A stretch of DNA of 64,000 nucleotides from Tritrichomonas musculus. Taxonomy: Eukaryota; Parabasalia; Tritrichomonadida; Tritrichomonadidae. Made by a program: the position numbers and the translations under genes. Within the stretch, counting starts at the first letter, position 1; every line of letters starts with the position of its first letter. Shown piece by piece: positions 35,587 through 45,180 of this stretch. The DNA lies in NCBI GenBank assembly GCA_039105265.1, contig JAPFFF010000001.1, positions 7,316,001 through 7,380,000 of the forward strand, read 5' to 3'. The notes beneath the pieces were generated by a model, which did no database searches, was not told the DNA's origin, and saw only the letters and a program-made list of their open reading frames with translations.

Positions 35587-38144
35587 ATGAGTGGTTTAAA
35601 AAAATTTATTGAATTTTTTTTTAAAATGACACTTCCAAATGGAGCCGAAATTCTTATCAAAACTCTTTTATCTTTAAACATTAACAACAATAACACTACA
35701 TTCAATAAAAATATTCGTAAATTCGCCAGATTGGGAATTATTTATGTCGGTAATAATAAAATATCAAGTTATTGTCCGTTTTGCTATACAAAAAACAAAC
35801 GTTGTTTTTTTACAAATGATAATAGTCACTATTCACATTCAAATACATGCGCCGATTGTTTAGAATTTAAAAAATATTTAGAAATTTTCAATAATAATAT
35901 CTTAAAATTGATTACAGATTTTTTGGTAACATATCAAGTTTCTTTAAATGCAATATATTCATTCAAATTTTCTAAAATTTTACAATACTCCAATCCTTTG
36001 ATAAATATAATAAAAAAATCAGATTTACGAAAACAGATTTATTTATTATTTGAAAATTTTAAATCTTACATCAATAAAGAAAATGTAGGAGAATTTTGCT
36101 CCATCCTTGTCGATGGAGCATCAAGAAATTTAAAAAAAATTTATGCTTTTATATTGTTCACAAAAAGCCGATTGTTTTATTTGAAAATTCATCGGGACGA
36201 TATCCCAACAAGTGAAAATATTTCTCTAATTACAAGCGAATTAATAAATTATTTAATGAATGATTTAGATATTGAAGTGATATCAATTTGCTCCGATCAC
36301 GCGGCGAACATGATAAAAGCTTTTAACGCATGTGACCAAGTATCATCTCAAATTATGGCAGACCACTTTTTTGAGTGGATAGGTTGTACTTGTCATTTAC
36401 TTAATCTCGGAATTTCGGATTTAAATAATGATATTGATTTTCAGAATATAAAAGATACATTATTATTTATTCTATCGATTTCTCAAAAAATAGAGTTTCC
36501 TCATAAAATCCCGACTTTTTCAAAGACCAGATGGGATTCCCTCTCAAAATGTTTCAATTTTGTTTTTTTTTACAAAGATTTAATTTTAGGATATTTATCT
36601 TCATTATTTAATGATCTAATAACTAAAAAAGGAATGATAGAACAAAAAATTCAGAAAAATCAAAATGATACTAGGCTTTTGTGTCCATATAAAAAAGTGT
36701 CCATTTAAATTCAAAAAGTGAGCTCGGGATACAAAATTTTGTTCGTTATTATTTGAGAACTATCGAGTGTCCAAAATATCCATTTGGACACATTTATTTC
36801 AATTTTGGATACTCTCTTAATTTTCAATTAATTAATTCCAATGAATTAAATGGATATTTGATCGTCGTGGTTAAATAATAAATGAGATTGCAAATATTAT
36901 TATACATAAATATTTATTTATATTGTTTAATATTTATATTAATTTATTATTTAATCTTTGTTATAATATTATGTATTTGATTTGTAAAATACATATTCCT
37001 AAATTTTATTCAATATATTATAATATTTTTAATATTTTTTTTTTATTTTAAAAATATATTTTTATATAGTTATATAGTAATGAAATATTGAAGAAATAAT
37101 ACATATAATTATATTTTTACGAAAATATTTTTAATTTTTTTAACGAAAAAAAATTGAGAGTATTTTTCAAAATTTGAGAAAAAAAAAGATATCTACTTTC
37201 ACTTTTTTTCTTTAGCAAGATAAATTAAAAAATGTAGAAAAATGAATATGATATTTTCGTTTTTTTACAAAAGAAATATTATATGTCCAAAAAAAATTTT
37301 GTGGATACAGATATTCAAAAAATACTCTCAAAAAGAGGATTTTCAAAAATTTTGTATCCATTAAAATTCTTAAAGCTTCATCAAAAAGTTAGAAAATGGA
37401 AACTTTTTTATATGGACACAAAAGCCTAGAAATGATATTTCAATTCAAAATAAGTACGCAAATTTATTGAATGAAATTTTACAAATTAATAAGCATATTC
37501 AAATTTTACTATCAAAAGAATTTGAAGAACTTTCTATTTTATTTAAATATATGGCAAATACAATTAATAAAATTGGATCCGACAATTTTTTATTGTTTAA
37601 CGTATTCCCAGAATTTATTGCTTTAGACAACTTTTTCAAATCATTTTCATCGCCCATTATTCAGAAATTTACAAAAATAATTTTTAATCGTATTTTATCA
37701 TCTAATGAATTTTTGCAAGCAGCGACGGCATTTTTTTTGACAATAGATGGTAAAAATTATATCATTAAAAATTTGAATGAAAATATAAAAGATAAACTGA
37801 TATCTGATATAAAATTTTATTTAATCTATTATAATGGCTGCAGGTTTGGCGATTTAGAAGATTTATTAATTAACCAAATCGAAAAATACATCAATGATGA
37901 AACTTGTCTCAGCATTGACCCATTTGATTATTGGAATAGGCTGAGACTGGTTCCTGAGATGAGCCGCCTCGCTGAAATAGCAATTAGAATAATAAATATG
38001 CCATGCAGCGAAGCGGCCGTCGAACGTTTGTTCTCCCATTTAAAGTATTTATACGGGAAAAAAAATTATCAGCAATCTGATGATTTGTTGAATGCTCAGC
38101 TTGGAATCAGAATGGAAAATGTATATTCTAATCAAGAAAAATAA
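35587..38144 (+). pseudogene. hAT transposase gene split by a MITE insertion
   Basis: The first part (35587-36670) has hAT features: ILVDGASRNLKKIYAFI (first catalytic Asp region), ICSDHAANMIKAF, CTCHLLNLGIS and KTRWDSL. The second part (37430-38144) has the C-terminal dimerisation block: WNRLRLVPEMSRLAEIAIRI followed by PCSEAAVERLFSH. The MITE at 36671-37429 introduces a stop after a few codons. The frame downstream of the MITE is continuous with the upstream frame when the insertion and one 8-bp duplication are discounted, so the damage is this one event. The N-terminal CPFC...C region may be a degenerate zinc finger. The protein excises and inserts the element; it should now be inactive. 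Confidence 0.92.
36671..37429. mobile_element. 759-bp MITE inserted in the hAT transposase gene
   Basis: The ends CTAGGCTTTTGTGTCCATAT (28-base arms in total, 36671-36698 and 37402-37429) are perfect inverted repeats. They are flanked by identical 8-bp AAATGATA (36663-36670 and 37430-37437). No coding capacity is seen. A second inverted pair lies inside: ATACAAAATTTTG near the left, and CAAAATTTTGTATCC near the right. The 8-bp duplication points to a hAT-type transposase acting in trans; the end starts with AGGCTTTT like the hAT host (TAGGCTTTTCC), so the same enzyme family could mobilise it. Confidence 0.93.
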
Positions 38145-38373
38145 TTATTTGGTAAAATATTTAAAGTACATTAATAAAAATTTAACGATCATTTTTTCTA
38201 TTATTTTCAATTGAGTTTCACTTCATTCATTTATATTCAGAAAAATTCTGAGGAATAATGAAAAAAGAAAAAAATAATATATACACAAAAATTGTGAGCT
38301 ATGACGGTTGGAAAAGTCTATTTTTGAGACATGTGATATAAAAATAAATGATAAAATAATTTTTTAAAAATTA

Positions 38374-39589
38374 TAGAGGTATGGAAACTAACTTTTGTGA
38401 GAATTCATGAAAAATGTAAAAATGAAATTATCTTATTATATTAAATAAAAAAATTAAATTTTATATAAATTTAAATTTTGTATAAATATGTTAATATGAA
38501 AAAAATAAATTATAACTAAATTTAAAAGAAATGACAAAATATTTCTATTTTCTAAAACGCTCAATACAACATTAATTTTAAAAAAATATCTATTAGTGTT
38601 AACTACAATGTTAGAAAAAAGAGCTCAAAATGATCAAAAATCTTTTTTTATTAAGAAAAAACCTTTTTTATGAAATCTTTGGTGATGTGATGTTTTGAGA
38701 ATGCAAAAAATCTTTCATTCCTGGACTTATCGTATATTTTTATTTTACAAAAATTTTATATACACAAATATCTAATTATATTTGAGAAAATATTAAATTT
38801 TTATAGATTTTAAATAAAGATATTTCCAAAAAAATGATATTATTTGTAAATCATTGAAAACTAAAGAAATAATGAGTATAATTTCATGTTAAAAAATAAA
38901 TTGATCTTAGAAATTGCAAATTTAAAACAAGAAATCTGAGGTCTTCGACCCTAATGAAATCTATTAAAAGAAAAATCGAATAAATTAATAACAATCAATG
39001 TAAATCATGATATTAAAAATTATTATTGGCCAAAAGAATAATTCAGAAACAAGCATAAAAATGAATTTTAATCGTTCAAATGATATTTGATGTTTTTGGA
39101 ACAAATGAAAAGCATGAAAGCTCAAAAGGAATTAGAAAACATGCTTTTCATTTGTTCCAAAAACATCAAATATCACAATTTTTTTTAGAAAACATGCAAT
39201 TAAATGAAATAATATCATTCATAAAAATAAATAAATGTTTTTATTTTATTTGTTTTTTACATATATAAATATATCAGATCGAAAAAAAAAAATTTAATGA
39301 TAAAATCATTTTTTTTATTCATATGAAATTATAAGGATTTAAAAGTCAAATATTCTTATTCTCTCCTGATTTATTTTAAAAAAAAGTTTATTTTTGAAAA
39401 TTTTTATATTCTATAGTTTATTGTTTTTTTTTGTGAAAGTTTGCTTCAAATTATTAATATTTGTTTATCTTTAAAATCTATCTGTAAAAATTTAATTAAA
39501 TATTATATATATATTATATGTTTTATATTATTTATAATATGATAATATTAAATTTGATTTGTCCAGGAATTAGAGTTTCCGTACCTCTG
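38374..39589. mobile_element. Putative Tc1/mariner-type non-autonomous element (TA-flanked)
   Basis: The ends (Y)AGAGGTAYGGAAACT at 38374-38389 and its reverse complement at 39574-39589 are flanked by TA dinucleotides (38372-38373, 39590-39591). The 1.2-kb interior is AT-rich with no transposase recognised. The right end continues TTTGTCCAGGAATTAGAG and an ATTCCTGGAC copy lies inside near 38717. A 36-base perfect hairpin (39081-39175) lies inside. Single mismatches in the arms suggest an older insertion. Confidence 0.55.
39081..39175. repeat. Perfect 36-base inverted repeat (hairpin, 23-base loop)
   Basis: The arm starting TGATATTTGATGTTTTTGGA (39081-39116) is exactly reversed and complemented at 39140-39175. 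The loop is 39117-39139. Perfect arms in otherwise degenerate AT-rich DNA imply recent origin or selection. Confidence 0.95.
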
Positions 39590-39591
39590 TA

Positions 39592-40323
39592 TAAAATTTA
39601 TGTTTTCAATTTTTGACTTTTGAGATTTGAGGATGAAAATTATGAAAATCATTTATGAAGGGGTGATGAATCAGTGGTGAAATCATTTTTTTTTTTTTGA
39701 GGTTTGAGGAAAAAAATTGAAAAGTTAAAAAAAAATTTGTAATAATATTATCACATATAACAAAATTTATGAATTAAAAATTAATATGTGGATGCGGTGG
39801 TGTATATAAATTGATATCATAGATTATAAAAAGCAGTGAGTTGTGGATTGGTGAAATCATTATATATATAATAACTGTGTAATGTGACGTGAACAATTAT
39901 TAACCCCCACTGCTTATCTCATATACACTACTATTTTCAAATTTGTGATTTTTCATTAATTTTTTTGTAATCATGTGTGTAATTCATTTTCAATCATTAG
40001 TTTTGACCGAAATGGTCGAAAATCATTTTTAATCATGAGTTTTGCCCGAATTGGCGAAAATCATGATTTTTAATATCTACTTATTCTCTGATGAATAAAA
40101 AATTTATTTTAATTATTTTAATCAATTTATTTTTTATAAAATAAAATAAATAATAAATATTATTTTATATTAATTAGAATTTAATATTTTTATAAAGTAT
40201 TTATTAAGATATAATGTATATACATTGAATTTCAATTTAAATGATGGGTGATCATATAAAATTCAATCCTGATTATAACGTATTAGATTAACATCCAATA
40301 ACAAACGTTAATTTATCAAGGCA
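39592..40323. other. AT-rich intergenic region
   Basis: No gene is seen. Two adjacent diverged copies of a roughly 37-base unit occur at about 39990-40066 (AGTTTTGACCGAAATGGTCG and AGTTTTGCCCGAATTGGCGA). Each copy can form a small stem. Confidence 0.35.
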
Positions 40324-41091
40324 ATGAGTAAAAAAGCAGGAGCCAGATATAGACCAGCACCACCAGATCAAAAATATCGTAATGTAGAGTCAGCTCGTGT
40401 TCAACGCCGCGATGTGGATTCATCAGAACCTCAAATTACACCTAATGATATCGTAATTTTAAAAAAAGAATTGAATAATCTTACTCAGCAAAAAAGCCTT
40501 CTTAAAGCAAAAATACAACGTCTCAATGATACACTGAAAAACCATCGACCTAAACCAGCTAACCAGCAAATGACAAACTCTCTTCAGCGCGAAATGAAAA
40601 AAATCGAGCAATACAATGCAAACAGACGATCAGAAATCGCATCAATTATGTCATCTGATCTTGCTGCAGAAATATCTGAACAACAACAAGAATCAATTTT
40701 ACTTTACGAAGAACTTAATCGCATAATTAAACGCAAAAAAGAAGCTGAAAAGGAACTCAATGAAGTTACTGAACAACTTCAAATAGCTTCTCAACAATAT
40801 TCAGAAGAAAACCTTCAAATTGCTCAAAATAAAGTTTCAATGCTTGAGCAAGAAATTGCAAAGCAAGAACAGAGAAATGAACGATTAAGATCTCAAATTG
40901 AAGAGGCAGAAGCAGAAAAGAGTAAAGCAGAAATAGAATCAGATGAAAACTTAAAGAAACAAATTGATCAACTTGAACAGGATATTAAAATGGAAGAAAG
41001 CAAAGTTTCAGACCTCGATAAAGAAATTGAAGAAACTAAAAAGAAGTATGAAGAAGAATTGCAGCAACTTCAAAAAGAATTAAATAAATAA
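40324..41091 (+). CDS. Coiled-coil protein, host, unknown function
   Basis: The 255-residue protein has a short basic N-terminus (MSKKAGARYRPAPPDQKYRN) and then almost continuous coiled coil: about 45-75, 85-155 and 160-255, rich in Glu/Lys/Gln heptads (LEQEIAKQEQRNERLRSQIE). No signal peptide or membrane span. Proteins like this are common in parabasalid cytoskeleton and intraflagellar-transport systems, but I cannot assign it. It is the first host gene after the transposon block, intron-less. Confidence 0.85.
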   Translation: MSKKAGARYRPAPPDQKYRNVESARVQRRDVDSSEPQITPNDIVILKKELNNLTQQKSLLKAKIQRLNDTLKNHRPKPANQQMTNSLQREMKKIEQYNANRRSEIASIMSSDLAAEISEQQQESILLYEELNRIIKRKKEAEKELNEVTEQLQIASQQYSEENLQIAQNKVSMLEQEIAKQEQRNERLRSQIEEAEAEKSKAEIESDENLKKQIDQLEQDIKMEESKVSDLDKEIEETKKKYEEELQQLQKELNK

Positions 41092-41485
41092 TTGTTTTTT
41101 TTTTTTTTTTTTCTTGTCACAATCGAAAATAGTTTATTTAAAAGATTGATTGTTCTTATTTTAAATGTTAAAATATTTTTTTATTTTTTTTTTAAAACAA
41201 TTTTATATTGACCAAGATATAAAGAAAAAAATAAATCTCAATTTTTTGAAGATTTTGAATTGATCATTTCATATTTTGAAAGTAACTATTGAAAATTTTT
41301 CTTGAAGATATAAGTCATATATTATCATTAAAAATTATAAAAAAACAGAATTACTTAAAAACTAATATTGAATGCCGCCTGAATTGCTATGAATTAATTG
41401 AATTAATTTCAATTTTCATAAAACTTATTAACGTTTTAAGCATTGATTTTTTAATAAATTCAAAATAGTCCATTTCCTAATTAAA
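41092..41485. other. Intergenic region
   Basis: AT-rich with a long T run at 41095-41113 just after the stop codon. No gene or RNA seen. Confidence 0.4.
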
Positions 41486-42013
41486 ATGAATTCAACAAAT
41501 TCGATAACACGTTCGGAAATTGCTGATCTTTTTAAAAAATTTGATACCAAAGGGAATGGAAACACTTTATCATTTTCAGATTTCTATGAAATGCTCAAAT
41601 ATAAATCAAGGCAAGAAAATGAAAAAGTTATTAATATTTCAGCAGCTAGGTTTTTTTTCACTGGTGCAGCTATATCAAAATCTACGGAAATTACTCAAAA
41701 TGAAGTAGAATATTTATTCACAGCATTTAATAGTTCAGATCCTGTTGAATTTTCAAAATTAGTTTTTAGAAGTCTTGACAAATCAAGAAAAGGTACAATT
41801 GGAACAGAAGAAATGGATAATTCATCAGTTATATTTGCTGAAAATTCTCCTATTACTGAATTATTATCAAAAGTAGAACAAGAAATAGAAGGAACCGATC
41901 AAAGAATCAATTTTGCTCGTTTTATTGAGCTCACGACAGGAGAAGTTATTGATTCTGGTTTCGATCCGTATGATGGAAATGTTCAAAAATCAAAATGTTG
42001 TATTTTAATATAA
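41486..42013 (+). CDS. EF-hand-like protein with C-terminal CaaX motif
   Basis: The 175-residue protein has helix-loop-helix units. The first is FKKFDTKGNGNTLSFSDF (about 16-33), a degenerate EF-hand. A better one is LDKSRKGTIGTEEM (about 97-110), with Asp, Ser, Gly, Ile and Glu at the expected loop positions. The C-terminus KCCILI ends in CILI, a CaaX box with Ile at the end, which predicts geranylgeranylation and membrane attachment. A membrane-bound calcium sensor is the likely class. It is preceded by TCCATTT close to the ATG. Confidence 0.75.
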   Translation: MNSTNSITRSEIADLFKKFDTKGNGNTLSFSDFYEMLKYKSRQENEKVINISAARFFFTGAAISKSTEITQNEVEYLFTAFNSSDPVEFSKLVFRSLDKSRKGTIGTEEMDNSSVIFAENSPITELLSKVEQEIEGTDQRINFARFIELTTGEVIDSGFDPYDGNVQKSKCCILI

Positions 42014-42242
42014 TATATTTTATACTTTAGCATATATGTATTAATGTATCTTTTAAAAGCGTTTTATTATAAATATTATTCTCTATTACATTATTTTTCA
42101 TGCCTTTATACAATGTAATTACAATTTCTTTATTATTTTTATACATATATATACATGATTTGATTAGTTTTTTTTATTATTATTACAAATTAAGTGACAT
42201 GTTATCTAAAAAATAAATATAAATCTATTATTCATATAAGAA

Positions 42243-44750
42243 ATGGATGCTTCAGAAATAATAGAGAATATGAGTCTTGATCAAAAAGCGATCTTTGTTT
42301 CAGGCAATGACTACTGGCATCTTGAATCCGATGAAAAGCTTGGATTACCTCGAATAATGATAACAGATGGCCCTCATGGTCTTCGAAAACAGCGTTCAGA
42401 TAAAAAAACATCTGATGGAATAGGTCTAGGTAATTCAGTTCCAGCCACTTGTTTTCCGCCAGCCTCGACATCAGCCTGTTCGTGGGATGAAGACCTTCTA
42501 GCGGAAGAAGGAAGAGCCATTGCAGAAGAATGTCTTAAAGAAGAAGTTTCAGTACTTTTAGGACCAGGGACCAACATTAAACGGTCACCATTAAGTGGTC
42601 GAAATTTTGAATACTTCAGTGAAGATCCACTTTTATCTGGCAAAATGTCAAGCGGTTTTATAAACGGTGTCCAATCCAAAGGAATTGGAACCTCATTGAA
42701 ACATTTCGCATGCAATTCGCAAGAAGCCTTTCGAATGATGATTGATGAAGTTGTTGATGAGCGAACAATTCGCGAGATTTATTTCCCTGCTTTTGAAATA
42801 GCAATCAAAGAGTCGCAGCCATGGACAATCATGAATTCGTACAACAAAGTCAACGGAATCTATTCATCGCAAAATGAGTGGCTTCTTGATCACGTTGCAC
42901 GAAAAGAATGGGGATTTAAAGGACTCTTTGTGACCGATTGGGGAGCTTCTGTTGATAGGATCCTCGGCTTGAAGGCTGGAACTGATCTTGAAATGCCGAA
43001 TCCTGGCGATTTTAACAAGCAAATCATTATTGAAGCCGTTAAAAACGGCATTCTTGATGAGACTGTTCTTAATGAGAGAGTTAAAAATGTCCTAGATTTG
43101 ATTTTGAAGTCAAAGAAGACTCTTGAATTGCGAAGAAGCAATGATGATTGTCAATGCGACTATGAAGAACATCACAAAATCGCTCAAAAAGTGGCTGAAA
43201 ATTCAATGGTTCTTTTGAAAAATGAAAATGACATCCTTCCTATTAAAAAAGGTCAAAAAATTGCAATCATTGGTGAAATGGCAAAAATACCGCGCTTTCA
43301 AGGAGCCGGTTCTTCAGTCATTAATCCAACAAAGCTTTCGAATGCCTTTGATGAACTTGTGTCAATTGGATGCGACGTTGCTTATGCGCAAGGATACGTT
43401 CGAAACTCGTCTGGAAAGCAAGAAAAAGATGAAAAACTTTTGGCAGAAGCAATAGACCTCTCAAAAAGTTGCGATGTTGTTATCGTCTTTGTTGGACTGA
43501 CTGAAGAAATTGAAGGTGAAGGCTACGATAAGCTTGACATAAATTTGCCAAAAAGCCACAACATTCTCGTCTCTGAAATTGCTAAAGTTAACAAGAACAC
43601 AGTCGTCGTTCTCGCTGGTGGCTCTGTCGTTTGCATGCCTTGGATAAATGACGTCAAAAGCGTCCTTAATTCCGGCCTGGGTGGCCAAGCTGGCGGCCTC
43701 GCTGTTGCCAACATTTTGACAGGAAAAGTCAATCCAAGCGGCAAAACAGCGGAGACTTATCCACTTGACTTGAGCGACACACCGACGTTTGGCAACTTTC
43801 CAGGTGTGCCTGTTGTTGCAGAGCACAAAGAGAGCGTCTTTGTTGGCTACAGATTCTATGACACAGCGCAGAAGGAAGTCCTCTTTCCGTTCGGCCATGG
43901 TCTTTCGTATACAAAATTTGAATACAGCGACATCAACATCAAATTGAATGGCTCAGAAAATTTGAATGACATCAAAGATACCGACGTTCTTGACATTTCT
44001 TTCAAAATTAAAAATGTCGGCGATTTCGACGGAGCTGAAGTTGCTCAAGTTTACGTCTCTGATAAAGAGTCGACAGTTTTTCGACCAATTAAAGAATTGA
44101 GGGCATTCAAAAAAGTTTTTCTGAAGGTTGGTGAAGTGAAAGAAATTTCACTTCATCTTGATAAACGTTCGTTTGCTTACTACAACGTGAACATTCATGA
44201 CTGGCACGTTGAAACCGGCGAATTTGAAGTTTTAATTGGTTCTTCAAGTCGCGATATTAAATTGAAACAAACCGTAACCGTCAAATCGACGGTTACCGCT
44301 GATATTCCTGATTACAGAGAAACTGCGCCTGACTATTACGCAGCCAACATTCAATCAGTCGGCGACGATCAGTGGACGGCGGTTTATGGAAGGGAACTTC
44401 CTCCGAGAGAAAGAGACCCGTCAAAAAGAATTGACCTTAACTGCTGCCTGAATGATGCAAGGAACACAAAATGGGGAGCGAGAATTTGTAGACTGATCGA
44501 GAAACAAATGTCTGGGATGGGATCCGGCAGTAACGCCGAGGGAGAAGGAAAAATGCTCGCTGCAATGGCATTGCAGATTCCAATAAGAAACTTCGTGTCA
44601 ATGAGCATGGGCGCTTTTTCACCAAAGCAGGCTGAAGGACTTTTGAAGATACTGAATGACGATGAGTCAAGTTTCTCTGGCTTCAATTCAATATTTTGGA
44701 GACTTGGCAGAACTTTAGTCAAATTGCCAAAACTTCTGAAATCAATTTAA
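42243..44750 (+). CDS. Glycoside hydrolase family 3 (beta-glucosidase-like)
   Basis: The 835-residue protein is full-length for GH3. The N-terminal barrel has RIMITDGPHGLR (37-48), TSLKHFACNSQE (150-161, KH motif), TIMNSYNKVNG (195-205) and GLFVTDWGAS (227-236) with the catalytic nucleophile D232. The second domain follows (ENSMVLLKNENDILPI; GAGSSVINP; FVGLTEEIEGEGYD, which holds the acid/base candidate). A fibronectin-type-III-like C-terminal domain has VGDFDGAEVAQVYVSD. No signal peptide is seen, so it is probably cytosolic or lysosomal by another route. It removes terminal beta-linked sugars. The family in trichomonads is often bacterial in affinity; origin by transfer is an inference. Inr-like TTCATAT lies 10 bases upstream of the ATG. 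Confidence 0.95.
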   Translation: MDASEIIENMSLDQKAIFVSGNDYWHLESDEKLGLPRIMITDGPHGLRKQRSDKKTSDGIGLGNSVPATCFPPASTSACSWDEDLLAEEGRAIAEECLKEEVSVLLGPGTNIKRSPLSGRNFEYFSEDPLLSGKMSSGFINGVQSKGIGTSLKHFACNSQEAFRMMIDEVVDERTIREIYFPAFEIAIKESQPWTIMNSYNKVNGIYSSQNEWLLDHVARKEWGFKGLFVTDWGASVDRILGLKAGTDLEMPNPGDFNKQIIIEAVKNGILDETVLNERVKNVLDLILKSKKTLELRRSNDDCQCDYEEHHKIAQKVAENSMVLLKNENDILPIKKGQKIAIIGEMAKIPRFQGAGSSVINPTKLSNAFDELVSIGCDVAYAQGYVRNSSGKQEKDEKLLAEAIDLSKSCDVVIVFVGLTEEIEGEGYDKLDINLPKSHNILVSEIAKVNKNTVVVLAGGSVVCMPWINDVKSVLNSGLGGQAGGLAVANILTGKVNPSGKTAETYPLDLSDTPTFGNFPGVPVVAEHKESVFVGYRFYDTAQKEVLFPFGHGLSYTKFEYSDINIKLNGSENLNDIKDTDVLDISFKIKNVGDFDGAEVAQVYVSDKESTVFRPIKELRAFKKVFLKVGEVKEISLHLDKRSFAYYNVNIHDWHVETGEFEVLIGSSSRDIKLKQTVTVKSTVTADIPDYRETAPDYYAANIQSVGDDQWTAVYGRELPPRERDPSKRIDLNCCLNDARNTKWGARICRLIEKQMSGMGSGSNAEGEGKMLAAMALQIPIRNFVSMSMGAFSPKQAEGLLKILNDDESSFSGFNSIFWRLGRTLVKLPKLLKSI

Positions 44751-45180
44751 ACATTAATCTTAGCTTTTTTGGTACATTTTCCTTTAGTGTGCCTGAAATA
44801 ATAAAAAATTAATTGCTTAATCAAGCTTCTTCATAATTATTATTGATATATTTAATACAAATATAATTGATATACCATAAATAATGCATTTTTATTATTT
44901 TGAACAAATCATTAAAAATAACTATTTATTGGTATTAGATAGTGATTAGCAATTGTTCCATGAATGTTTTTTATTCTTTTTTTTTTTATTTATTTATAAA
45001 AATAAAATGATAAATATTATATTTGTATAAAATAAAGCATATTGTATTTCAAAAAATGTGTGAAAAAATTTAATTGATGGAGATAAATATATTTTTATAA
45101 TAGATTTTACCTTTTTTTAATTTTTATCAAAAAGTATATTTGACGATATTTATTTTATTGAAATATTAAATATTAATGAA
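44751..45180. other. Intergenic region
   Basis: AT-rich with homopolymer runs. No gene, RNA or repeat that I can support. Confidence 0.4.

Larger units (their letters stand above)
35400..38320 (+). mobile_element. hAT-family DNA transposon, interrupted by a MITE
   Basis: Inverted ends TAGGCTTTTCCAACCGTCA (35400-35418) and its near-perfect reverse complement (38302-38320, one mismatch) are flanked by identical 8-bp TTTTTGAG (35392-35399 and 38321-38328), the duplication length of hAT elements. The 2,921-bp element contains a split hAT transposase gene. Without the inner 759-bp MITE and one duplication copy it would be 2,154 bp. Intact ends and duplication indicate a fairly recent insertion. 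Confidence 0.95.

Noticed and set aside
39080-39268. 62-codon frame over the 36-base hairpin
   Set aside because: Its first half is the inverted repeat read through; not protein-like.
39990-40066. Two adjacent copies of a 37-base unit with GACCGAAATGGTC and GCCCGAATTGGC stems
   Set aside because: Possible paired changes, but copies are too short and alignment requires an indel; could be chance in AT-rich DNA.
43461-43898. Long antisense frames within the GH3 gene
   Set aside because: They mirror a strongly supported enzyme in a GC-richer stretch; shadow frames.
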